DNA from: Acinetobacter genomosp. 15BJ
GTDB lineage: Bacteria; Pseudomonadota; Gammaproteobacteria; Pseudomonadales; Moraxellaceae
Length of the DNA stretch: 64,000 nt
Assembly: GCF_000400715.1 (NCBI RefSeq)
Contig: NZ_KE007351.1
Location: 400,001 to 464,000, forward strand
Direction of reading: 5' to 3'
Positions 54,996-64,000 of this stretch are shown here, in pieces. Made by a program: the position numbers and the translations under genes. The stretch's first letter is position 1; each line of letters opens with the position of its first letter. The notes beneath the pieces were generated by a model. It was given only the letters and a program-made list of their open reading frames with translations, was not told the origin of the DNA and did not search any database.

Positions 54996-55046
54996 ATGAC
55001 GCTTTTACTGCAATAAAATGAAGTCTTTATGGCGAAAAGATGACAA
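54996..55046 (-). promoter_or_regulatory. PhoB box array upstream of the phytase-like gene
   Basis: On the minus strand five 7-mers stand exactly 11 bp apart: TTGTCAT, TCGCCAT, ACTTCAT, TTGCAGT, GCGTCAT (plus-strand starts 55040, 55029, 55018, 55007, 54996), each followed by an AT-rich 4-mer. The first and last resemble CTGTCAT most. It lies 48-98 bp before the gene start. Confidence 0.55.
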
Positions 55047-55098
55047 TGTAACGCAACACTTTATCTTAGCAATCAGACCCACTGCCTCAGCATCCATC

Positions 55099-55506
55099 TT
55101 ACTCAAGTTTGGTCGGCTGATACTCACCGGCAATCGCAGCTTTTAAAAAGTTTTGAAAGGTTGGGCATTGCATATGATTTTCTGCGGGGCAAACCGCGGC
55201 ATGTCTCAGTCCTTGGCTGATAAAGTGCAGACGTCGGATCATTTGTTCCAGCTTGTCTGCTTTCTCATTGAGCATGGCTCGATCCAATTCGAGCTGACCA
55301 CTCTCCCCAAACATAGGCGCAATTTCATTGAGAGAAAAACCTGCCGCCCGCCCTAAAGCAATCAATGCCAATTGATCCAAGACCTGCTTGCCATATTGCC
55401 GACGTAATCCATGACGGCCTATTGATTTGATCAAGCCTTTTTCCTCATAAAAGCGTAAGGTTGAGGTGGTCACCTTTGCCCGTTTAGCAACTTCTCCAAT
55501 ATCCAT
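55099..55506 (-). CDS. MerR-family transcriptional regulator, SoxR-like without cluster cysteines
   Basis: A 135-residue regulator. N-terminal MerR HTH (MDIGEVAKRAKVTTSTLRFYEEKGLI), then the dimerisation helix (LDRAMLNEKADKLEQMIRRLHF). The end of the helix has only two cysteines (AAVCPAENHMQCPTF) and not the C-x2-C-x-C-x5-C cluster motif of SoxR. It is transcribed divergently from the DUF2938/flavodoxin/DUF2798 operon over a SoxR-box-like palindrome, so it probably controls that operon and itself. Confidence 0.88.
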   Translation of the reverse strand: MDIGEVAKRAKVTTSTLRFYEEKGLIKSIGRHGLRRQYGKQVLDQLALIALGRAAGFSLNEIAPMFGESGQLELDRAMLNEKADKLEQMIRRLHFISQGLRHAAVCPAENHMQCPTFQNFLKAAIAGEYQPTKLE

Positions 55507-55520
55507 AAATACCCCTTGAC

Positions 55521-55536
55521 TTCAAGTTAACTTGAA
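55521..55536. promoter_or_regulatory. SoxR-box-like MerR operator
   Basis: A perfect 16-bp palindrome TTCAAGTTAACTTGAA placed just after a TTGAC -35-like hexamer (55516-55520). The enterobacterial SoxR box is CCTCAAGTTAACTTGAGG, identical in the 14-bp core. The -10 element for the rightward promoter is unclear (CACTAT at 55543). Located 14 bp before the merR start. Confidence 0.75.
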
Positions 55537-55587
55537 CTTGCACACTATCTTTATCGCGTTTTATGCAAAAAAGATCAAGGTGAAAAA

Positions 55588-56079
55588 ATGAATACTGTTG
55601 AACTATTATTTCAAATCCTGTGTTTAGGTGTAGGGGCCACGCTGATAATAGATATGTGGCTATTGTTGTTAAAAAAACTCAATCAGCCCACCTTAAATTT
55701 TGCTTTGCTGGGTCGTTGGGTGGGCTGGATGTTTCGGGGCAAGTTCATCCATGCATCGATTGCACAAAGTCCTGCCATTCGACGGGAATATGCCTTGGGT
55801 TGGCTAGCACATTACAGTGTCGGCATCCTCTTTGCATTCAGCTTTGTCCTGATGGTAGGAGATGCATGGTTACGACAACCCCAATTTAGCTCTGCTCTTA
55901 TTTTCGGGGTGATCACTGTGCTCATTCCCTTTTTCATCATGCAACCCGCTATGGGGGCAGGCATTGCTTCAGCTAAAACAGCACAGCCTTTGCAAAATTG
56001 CCTCCGAAGCCTGATCAATCACGCTATTTTCGGCTGCGGTTTATATCTCAGCGCTCAAGTGCTTGCACTATTTCAATGA
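55588..56079 (+). CDS. DUF2938 membrane protein
   Basis: A 163-residue protein with four membrane segments (about 5-25, 70-90, 104-123 and 142-160). Family landmarks are GVGATLIIDMWLLLLKKL and WVGWMFRGKFIHASI. Function unknown. First gene of the three-gene operon facing the MerR regulator; the ribosome-binding site AAGGTG is before ATG 55588. Confidence 0.87.
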   Translation: MNTVELLFQILCLGVGATLIIDMWLLLLKKLNQPTLNFALLGRWVGWMFRGKFIHASIAQSPAIRREYALGWLAHYSVGILFAFSFVLMVGDAWLRQPQFSSALIFGVITVLIPFFIMQPAMGAGIASAKTAQPLQNCLRSLINHAIFGCGLYLSAQVLALFQ

Positions 56080-56090
56080 GGGATCAAACC

Positions 56091-56666
56091 ATGAAGTCGA
56101 TTGCCATTGTTTATCATAGCCGTCAGGGCCATACCCAATTTATTGCTCAACAGATTCAACTCGGTGCAGCACAAGTTGAACAGATTAAAATTGATTTATT
56201 CACCGCTGAACAGTTAATGTCTCAACCCGAGCTACTCTGTCACTATGATGGACTGATTTGGGGTTCACCGACCTATCTGGGTGGGATTTCTGGCACATTG
56301 AAACAGTTGATGGATACCACCGGCCCATTATGGAAGAAGCAAGCATTTAAAGGAAAATTAGCCGCAGGATTTACCGTTTCCTCACTACCCGCAGGCGATA
56401 AGCAATCTACCCTGATTTCACTTTTCACCTTTGCGATGCAACACGGTATGATATGGGTCGGCAACCCAATTTTACCTGAGCAACATCAAGGTGTTCCGTA
56501 TATGCAAGCAGCAAATCGTCTTGGGTCATGGTCTGGTCTTATGGCACAAGCCGAACATGCCAGTGCGGCAGATGCTTTTGATGTTGGCGATATTAAAACC
56601 GCTCAGTTATTTGGACAAAACTTTGCATGCAGCTTAAGTGCATATCAAGGAGTGATGAACACGTGA
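56091..56666 (+). CDS. Flavodoxin-family NAD(P)H:quinone oxidoreductase-like protein
   Basis: A 191-residue flavoprotein. ATG 56091 follows GAGGG at a spacing of 7. FMN phosphate-binding loop is YHSRQGHTQFIAQQI (about residues 8-22); WGSPTYLGGISGTLKQLMD is the second FMN segment. WrbA-like members reduce quinones. Here it is controlled presumably by the divergent MerR regulator, fitting a redox-stress operon. Its stop overlaps the next start (GTGA). Confidence 0.9.
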   Translation: MKSIAIVYHSRQGHTQFIAQQIQLGAAQVEQIKIDLFTAEQLMSQPELLCHYDGLIWGSPTYLGGISGTLKQLMDTTGPLWKKQAFKGKLAAGFTVSSLPAGDKQSTLISLFTFAMQHGMIWVGNPILPEQHQGVPYMQAANRLGSWSGLMAQAEHASAADAFDVGDIKTAQLFGQNFACSLSAYQGVMNT

Positions 56667-56881
56667 AAGCAGCAAGTCTTTTATTTCCATTGATTTTATC
56701 CTGCATGATGTCTTTTTTAATCTCGGGCATCACCACATTAAAGGCAGTGGGTTTTATCAATAATTTCTTCGCCATGTGGATGTCTGCATGGATCGTGGCG
56801 TGGATGTTTGCCTTTCCTAGCGTATTGGTCTGCGCGCCAATTGCACAAAGATTGGTCGGCTGGATTCTAAAGAAACGCTAA
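56663..56881 (+). CDS. DUF2798 small membrane protein
   Basis: A 72-residue protein with two membrane segments, starting from GTG 56663, which overlaps the flavodoxin stop. AAGGAG lies ten bases upstream. The pattern FLISGITTLKAVGF and MWMSAWIVAWMFAFPSVLVCAPI is typical of DUF2798, which is often next to flavodoxin or quinone-oxidoreductase genes. Function unknown. Last gene of the MerR-facing operon. Confidence 0.8.
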   Translation: MKAASLLFPLILSCMMSFLISGITTLKAVGFINNFFAMWMSAWIVAWMFAFPSVLVCAPIAQRLVGWILKKR

Positions 56882-56907
56882 TCTGATCCCACCTGCTATC
56901 TACACCT

Positions 56908-56925
56908 TGTAAGTAAAAGCCTGCA
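56908..56925 (+). promoter_or_regulatory. GacA-type upstream activating sequence of sRNA copy 1
   Basis: TGTAAG-TAAAAG-CCTGCA, two mismatches from the GacA consensus TGTAAG-N6-CTTACA. Its centre is about 69 bp upstream of the predicted RNA start. A plausible -10 TATCAA (56975-56980) and -35 TTGATG (56952-56957, 17-bp spacer) lie between. Confidence 0.65.
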
Positions 56926-56985
56926 GCGACTGTGATGATTGGCGAATATACTTGATGAGATCAATTCATTACTCTATCAAGCATA

Positions 56986-57100
56986 GAGAGACAGGATGTC
57001 TCATTCAGAACTACAAGAAACACAGGATGTGGTCGTTGACAGGAGTTGGCGGCAAGAAACCAAATATGAGAAAGCCTCGACAGGATGTCGGGGCTTTTTT
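56986..57100 (+). ncRNA. Predicted CsrA/RsmA-titrating small RNA, copy 1 (RsmX/Y/Z-like)
   Basis: A ~115-nt transcript is inferred; the 5' end is approximate. It has four ACAGGA motifs (56991, 57022, 57039, 57080). Three form hairpins with AGGAT as the loop: GAGAC/GTCTC (56988-57002), CAC/GTG (57021-57031), and the 11-bp terminator stem AAAGCCTCGAC with its complement (57071-57097), followed by T6. The third motif sits in a G-U-rich hairpin. CsrA prefers ACA-R-GGAUGU with GGA in a loop, so this is the expected architecture of a CsrB/RsmZ-type sponge. A 41-codon reading frame crosses it but runs through the terminator. Confidence 0.75.
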
Positions 57101-57213
57101 ATTCAGCTTAATATCTAAAACTAAACGATTTACCCCTATAGATTGCATTGACTCCCATTGGCTTGCTTCCTACCATCCGCATGTTTTATAAATGACGGTC
57201 AAATTTTTCTACG

Positions 57214-57777
57214 ATGATAATTTACAAAAACTTTTCTTTTTCTCGCTTTCACATTACTTTTGCTAAATTGAGTCTCATTTTTTTAAGTACTTACTTCACT
57301 GTCGCGTGTACGACAACCAAGGCACCTACGGTGAATCACTCCCAAAAACTGTCTTCTGGTATTCAAAACGCTTTTTCAGTAGCACCAACAACCGCAAATC
57401 GGGTTGCTCCTATCATCCTGCAAACAGCTGAGCGTCATAATATTTCACCACATTTATTGGCTGCGCTAATTCGTCAAGAATCTAGCTATAGAACTCGTGC
57501 GCGGTCTTCAGCAGATGCCGTAGGTTTAACTCAAGTACGCCCGAAATTCTGGCAACAGTTCTGCCCTGGTGATTTATATGATGAACACGTCAACATCAAT
57601 TGTGGTGCCTATATTCTGGCAAACTACTATCAATCGACAGGTGATTGGTCAAAAGCTCTCGGCTACTACAATGTTGGCCCTACAGGTTACAGAAGAAGTC
57701 CCTATATGCGCCAGCAAGCTGAACGCTATGCCAGCTCGGTCAAACGCCATGAACAAAGCTTAAAAGAAGCGCTATAA
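57214..57777 (+). CDS. SLT-type lytic transglycosylase lipoprotein (copy 1)
   Basis: A 187-residue exported enzyme. Lipoprotein-like signal ending TVAC (about residue 32). SLT/MltC-type domain from residue 60: HLLAALIRQESSYRTRARSS with the catalytic Glu, GLTQVRPKFW, NINCGAYILANYY and GYYNVGPTGY. It cleaves peptidoglycan to form 1,6-anhydro ends. Paralogous to 58083-58658; each follows an sRNA unit. Confidence 0.9.
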   Translation: MIIYKNFSFSRFHITFAKLSLIFLSTYFTVACTTTKAPTVNHSQKLSSGIQNAFSVAPTTANRVAPIILQTAERHNISPHLLAALIRQESSYRTRARSSADAVGLTQVRPKFWQQFCPGDLYDEHVNINCGAYILANYYQSTGDWSKALGYYNVGPTGYRRSPYMRQQAERYASSVKRHEQSLKEAL

Positions 57778-57785
57778 AGTCCTAT

Positions 57786-57803
57786 TGTAAGCAAAAGCCT
57801 ACA
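57786..57803 (+). promoter_or_regulatory. GacA-type upstream activating sequence of sRNA copy 2
   Basis: TGTAAG-CAAAAG-CCTACA, one mismatch from TGTAAG-N6-CTTACA, centred about 69 bp upstream of the predicted start. A conserved TATCAA (57854-57859) is the likely -10 element. Confidence 0.7.
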
Positions 57804-57863
57804 ATAACTGCGGTGATTGCCGAATATACCTGCTGAGCTAGACTCACTAATATATCAAGTGTA

Positions 57864-57978
57864 GAGAGACAGGATGTCTCATTCAGAACAACAAGAAACA
57901 CAGGACGTGGTCGTTGACAGGAGTTGGCGGCAAGAAACCAAATATGAGAAAGCCTCGACAGGATGTCGGGGCTTTTTT
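57864..57978 (+). ncRNA. Predicted CsrA/RsmA-titrating small RNA, copy 2 (RsmX/Y/Z-like)
   Basis: Nearly identical to copy 1 from the first hairpin to the terminator, and less similar upstream. ACAGGA motifs are at 57869, 57900, 57917 and 57958. Hairpins: GAGAC-AGGAT-GTCTC (57866-57880), CAC-AGGAC-GTG (57899-57909), and the 11-bp terminator stem with AGGAT loop (57949-57975). The substitution in the second loop keeps GGA and the stem. A peptide start ATGTCTCATTC occurs in both, but it overlaps the first hairpin and reads past the terminator. Confidence 0.75.
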
Positions 57979-58082
57979 ATGACTTTCTCTGATCCATTCA
58001 TTACCGTAAAATAACTACTATTGACTCCCCTAAACTGAGTGCATACCATCCTTATACTTCTGTTTGGTATCGGGTTCTGGTT

Positions 58083-58658
58083 TTGCACATCACATCAACT
58101 TCTTCTGATCAACATACGGCCTTTAAACCGTTTGCCGCAATCATTTTAAAGATCAGCCTTGTTGTGCTTGCAATCAGTCTATCTGCATGTAGCAGTTTAA
58201 GCGGATCCTTTGCCAATCGCTCGAATCAGCTTTCCTCAGGTTTGCAAAATGCGTATTCGGTTTCTCCGACTACGGCCAATCGCTTATCGCCGATGATCCT
58301 TCAAAGTTCTGAGCGTTATGATGTATCTCCAACTTTACTTGCCGCCCTGATCCGCCAAGAGTCTAATTACAACAGTTCAGCCCGTTCGCCAACGGGTGCA
58401 ATCGGTTTAACTCAGATTATTTCCAGCCATTGGCGTCAGTCTTGTCCGGGCAATCTCTATGATGAAAATGTTAATATTAACTGTGGTGCACATGTGCTCT
58501 CGACCTACTATCGATCTGCTGGCAGTTGGTCTAAAGCCGTAGCTTATTACAATGTTGGACCAACAGGCTATGAACGCAGTTTCTGGACGCGGCATAAAGC
58601 CAAGAAATATGCTCGTTCGGTCAAACGCCACGAAAAAACTTTAAAGAAAGCGCTTTAA
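58083..58658 (+). CDS. SLT-type lytic transglycosylase lipoprotein (copy 2)
   Basis: A 191-residue protein. The only in-frame candidate start giving a signal peptide is TTG 58083; no ATG lies upstream in frame. Lipobox LSAC (about residues 33-36). SLT domain: LLAALIRQESNYNSSARSPTGAIGLTQIIS, NINCGAHVLSTYYRSAG and AYYNVGPTGYERS. About 60-65% identical to copy 1 by eye in the catalytic domain. Probably a second muramidase from a tandem duplication. Confidence 0.87.
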   Translation: MHITSTSSDQHTAFKPFAAIILKISLVVLAISLSACSSLSGSFANRSNQLSSGLQNAYSVSPTTANRLSPMILQSSERYDVSPTLLAALIRQESNYNSSARSPTGAIGLTQIISSHWRQSCPGNLYDENVNINCGAHVLSTYYRSAGSWSKAVAYYNVGPTGYERSFWTRHKAKKYARSVKRHEKTLKKAL

Positions 58659-58665
58659 AATCAAT

Positions 58666-58695
58666 AAAAAACCATGCCTCAAGCATGGTTTTTTT
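58666..58695. terminator. Terminator between the second transglycosylase and cysK
   Basis: AAAAAACCATGC with its complement around CTCAA, T-rich on both strands. Confidence 0.9.
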
Positions 58696-58714
58696 ATTGG
58701 ACTGAATAACGAAT

Positions 58715-59716
58715 TTAAGCTTCGTCAAACAAACCTTCAAATAAGACTGAAGATAAATAACGCTCACCGCTATCTGGTAAGATCACCACAATGGTTTTGC
58801 CTGCATTTTCAGGACGTTCAGCAATTTGCGCTGCTGCCGCTAATGCTGCACCACTTGAAATACCGACTAAGATGCCTTCTTGGGTTGCACACTTTCTTGC
58901 CCACTCAATTGCATCTGCGCTATTCACGGGTAAAACTTCATCAACTAGATCTAAATCCAAGTTTTTAGGAATAAAATTCGCACCAATTCCCTGAATTTTA
59001 TGTGGCGCTGGTGTGATGCTTTCACCACGCTTGGTTTGCGTGATGATTGGTGATTCCGCAGGTTCAACCGCTACTGAATAAAGTGATTTATTCTGAACTT
59101 GTTCAAAATAACGTGAAATCCCAGTAATGGTACCACCCGTACCTACGCCAGCGACCAAGATATCAACTTGACCATTAGTGGCCTGCCAAATTTCAGGGCC
59201 TGTGGTGTCCGTATGAATTTGTGGATTGGCTGGATTCTCAAACTGTTGTGGTAAGAAATATTGTTCAGGATTTTCAGTGGCTAAACGAACAGCCTCATCA
59301 ACTGCACCTTTCATGCCTTTGGCTGGATCAGTCAAAACCAGATCTGCCCCTAATGCTTTTAATACTTTTCTACGCTCTAAACTCATACTTGCAGGCATGG
59401 TTAAGGTAATTGGATAGCCTTTTGCTGCTGCGACGAATGCCAAAGCAATGCCTGTATTGCCACTGGTTGGCTCAACAATATGCATACCTGTTTTAAGTAC
59501 ACCACGTTTTTCCGCATCTGCAATCAACGCTGCACCAATACGACATTTCACTGAGAATGCAGGGTTACGGCTTTCCACTTTTGCCAGTACCGTTGCACCC
59601 GTTTTGATGAGGCGATTGATACGAACTAAAGGTGTGTTACCAATCGCTTCGGCATTGTTTGAATAGACTGCGATACCTAAGTTGGCAGGTGTTGGAAATT
59701 GCTGATCGGTCGACAT
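58715..59716 (-). CDS. cysK: Cysteine synthase A
   Basis: A 333-residue PLP enzyme that makes cysteine from O-acetylserine and sulfide. PLP Lys is in NPAFSVKCRIGAAL (about residue 57); substrate loop EPTSGNTGIALAF and the phosphate-binding GVGTGGTITGISRYF follow. Ends LPDSGERYLSSVLFEG, typical of CysK. Upstream, a GATTCTCAATCATTATAGG-like stretch was not assignable. Confidence 0.95.
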   Translation of the reverse strand: MSTDQQFPTPANLGIAVYSNNAEAIGNTPLVRINRLIKTGATVLAKVESRNPAFSVKCRIGAALIADAEKRGVLKTGMHIVEPTSGNTGIALAFVAAAKGYPITLTMPASMSLERRKVLKALGADLVLTDPAKGMKGAVDEAVRLATENPEQYFLPQQFENPANPQIHTDTTGPEIWQATNGQVDILVAGVGTGGTITGISRYFEQVQNKSLYSVAVEPAESPIITQTKRGESITPAPHKIQGIGANFIPKNLDLDLVDEVLPVNSADAIEWARKCATQEGILVGISSGAALAAAAQIAERPENAGKTIVVILPDSGERYLSSVLFEGLFDEA

Positions 59717-59906
59717 GTTATTTCCTTATTAGATTTGGAATGATTCTCAATCATTATAGGCTTGTGAGCCAAGGAGGAAAGTAGAAAACGTTAAGATTTA
59801 TGAAAAGTTATAAGTTACCAAGGTGAAATACTAACCTATTCTTATCTTTACAGGTTTTTTAAATTAAAATAATTTTATTAAATATCATTAATATATGAAA
59901 TTATTC

Positions 59907-60458
59907 CTACCAAAGCTCACCCTCTCGCCAATCTGTGCAAATAGCATCATCAGCTGTATCCGTATTATGTTGTGATAGTAATTCTTTCAGCTTAACACTC
60001 AATGGATACAAGAGAATTTCATGCTCATCTGTCAGATAAGTAGAGGTATTTTGTTTGATATATAAATCCCCCAACCAAGAAATCCAACCTAGTTTTTTAT
60101 AAAAAGCATCATCTTCAGGTTGTAATGCAGCAAGTTCATAACCCAAAGTAGTTAAAGCATCTATCAAATATCTTAATAACTGTGATGCTAACCCCTTCCC
60201 CCGCATCATTTCATCAGTAGTCACATATTCAACATAAGCAGTTTTCACCTGATTATTGCTATGAATAGTGAAAACTCTATCCGTCCATAGTGCATGCGAT
60301 ACAATCTTTTCATCCAATATACCGACTAGATGAGAAGCTGTTTGCATGAAAGCATATTGCCCCCAAGGATCTTCATCAAAAGCTGTAAAGCATAGCTCAG
60401 CAATCTGTTGTCGCTGTAGTTTATCCAGATCTTGAGCGGCGATAATTTTAAACTGCAT
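59907..60458 (-). CDS. GNAT-family N-acetyltransferase
   Basis: A 183-residue protein. The acetyl-CoA pyrophosphate-binding motif TTDEMMRGKGLASQLLRYLI is at about residues 85-104, followed by a hydrophobic strand ELAALQPEDDAFYKKLGW, as in aminoglycoside 2'-N-acetyltransferase-like GNATs. Substrate unknown. It lies alone before the rrn operon. Confidence 0.87.
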   Translation of the reverse strand: MQFKIIAAQDLDKLQRQQIAELCFTAFDEDPWGQYAFMQTASHLVGILDEKIVSHALWTDRVFTIHSNNQVKTAYVEYVTTDEMMRGKGLASQLLRYLIDALTTLGYELAALQPEDDAFYKKLGWISWLGDLYIKQNTSTYLTDEHEILLYPLSVKLKELLSQHNTDTADDAICTDWREGELW

Positions 60459-60570
60459 AAACGGATGCTCGATTCAAATTGTTTATATCTTAAGCAAGAG
60501 ATGGAGGAGTATGAAGTATTTTTAGTCAAATCTAATTAAAATAAGTTGAGATATAAAATTCCGTCCAATA

Positions 60571-60605
60571 AAAAACACCCCCAACCGTTAGGTTGGGGGT
60601 GTTTA
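60571..60605 (-). terminator. rRNA operon terminator
   Basis: A 14-bp stem (AAACACCCCCAACC with its complement) around GTTA just after the 5S gene; the A-run on the plus strand is the U-tract of the rRNA transcript. Confidence 0.92.
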
Positions 60606-60615
60606 GTATTTAAAA

Positions 60616-60729
60616 GCTGGCGATGACTTACTCTCACATGGCAAGTGCCACACTACCATCAGCGCTAAGAGGTTTCACTTCTGAGTTCGGGAAGGGATCA
60701 GGTGGTTCACTCTTGCTATTGTCGCCAGC
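60616..60729 (-). rRNA. rrf: 5S ribosomal RNA
   Basis: A 114-nt stretch bounded by GCTGGCGA and TCGCCAGC, which form the 5S terminal stem. On the minus strand it contains the CCCATCC-like/GAACTCAGAAGTGAAAC segment of bacterial 5S RNA. End coordinates are within a base or two. Confidence 0.95.
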
Positions 60730-60933
60730 AAACTGTTGTGGTGCTTTCGGGTCTTAATCACGATGTATTGTCGTATGCCTTACTTACGGTCCAAAGAGTT
60801 ATTAACGGATTAGATAATTGGTCTGTATTGTAACTAGTTTATTCACTAAATCAAGTTCAATCAGTTGTTTTCACTTCTGACTGTTTGGTTTTGAATCGAA
60901 TTGAGCTTTATATACAACTGCTTGGGTGTTGTA

Positions 60934-63824
<2,891 letters not shown>

Positions 63825-64000
63825 ATACAACCCCAAACAGTCGTTAACACATACAAGTGAGTGTTATCGTTGCAAACTTAATTGCTACTATCTGTTGTCT
63901 GTGAATTTAATCACTATACAGCTTCAATCTAATTCATATACCAAAACGCTTGATTCAGTGTTTTTGCTAGTTCTCAGATTAATTCTTCATCTAACTGAAA
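63825..64000 (-). other. 16S-23S spacer, partial
   Basis: The 176 bases after the 23S 5' end contain no tRNA. GACTATACAAC at 63821 pairs with GTTGTATAGTC at 60928, the stem that encloses 23S RNA for RNase III processing. The rest is AT-rich spacer; tRNA-Ile/Ala, if present, would be outside the window. Confidence 0.7.

Noticed and set aside
57001..57117. Short conserved peptide ORF beginning MSHSEL in both sRNA units
   Set aside because: The start overlaps the first hairpin, there is no ribosome-binding site other than hairpin GGA, and the frame runs through the strong terminator. RNA structure explains the conservation better.

Overview
The window looks like a chromosomal segment of an Acinetobacter species. 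The base composition is AT-rich, and it carries comM split by an AbaR-type island, an IS17-like IS5-family element, TorF and OprD-type porins, creBCD, and an rrn operon of gammaproteobacterial type. Calls rest on reading the translations and DNA directly; no database search was possible.

Layout. Positions 1-1031 hold the end of an amt-glnK nitrogen module and a UbiK-like gene. comM follows, but it is cut in two by a 20.1-kb heteromeric (Tn7/Tn6022-like) transposon at 1941-22040, flanked by a 5-bp duplication (GTGGT). The transposon carries tnsA/tniC, tnsB/tniA, tnsC/tniB, a TniQ/TnsD protein, a zinc-knuckle protein and a CoiA-like short protein at its right end, all on the minus strand. A probable TnsE-like gene sits alone at its left end. 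The cargo is a heavy-metal efflux module: an HME-RND tripartite pump, a HupE/UreJ-like protein, a transmembrane anchor protein, an NreB-like MFS exporter and several His-rich small proteins. An IS with a nonsense-mutated transposase interrupts another cargo gene.

From 22.7 to 60.5 kb the region is chromosomal housekeeping and envelope functions: two TorF porins around a TSUP transporter, an OprD-like porin, ppa, a MAPEG protein, fadD, parC, a TerC-CBS-CorC protein, a LOG-family hydrolase, two phytase/choice-of-anchor-type lipoproteins, MFS exporters, a GH25 lysozyme, dinB, the creBCD two-component locus, RidA, YgiQ, a MerR-controlled redox/membrane operon, two small lytic transglycosylases, cysK and an acetyltransferase. 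The window ends in an rrn operon read on the minus strand (5S, 23S and the start of the 16S-23S spacer).

The most interesting signal is between 56.9 and 58.0 kb. Two nearly identical ~115-nt noncoding units each show four ACAGGA motifs, several in hairpin loops, and end in an intrinsic terminator whose own loop is AGGAU. Each is preceded, about 68 bp upstream of the likely start, by TGTAAG-N6-CC(T)(A/G)CA, close to the GacA upstream activating sequence. They look like a tandem pair of GacA-driven, CsrA/RsmA-titrating small RNAs, each followed by a lytic transglycosylase paralogue. Other regulatory signals are arrays of 11-bp-spaced PhoB-type half-sites upstream of both secreted phosphoesterase-like lipoproteins, and a SoxR-box-like palindrome next to a MerR regulator that lacks the SoxR iron-sulfur cysteines.
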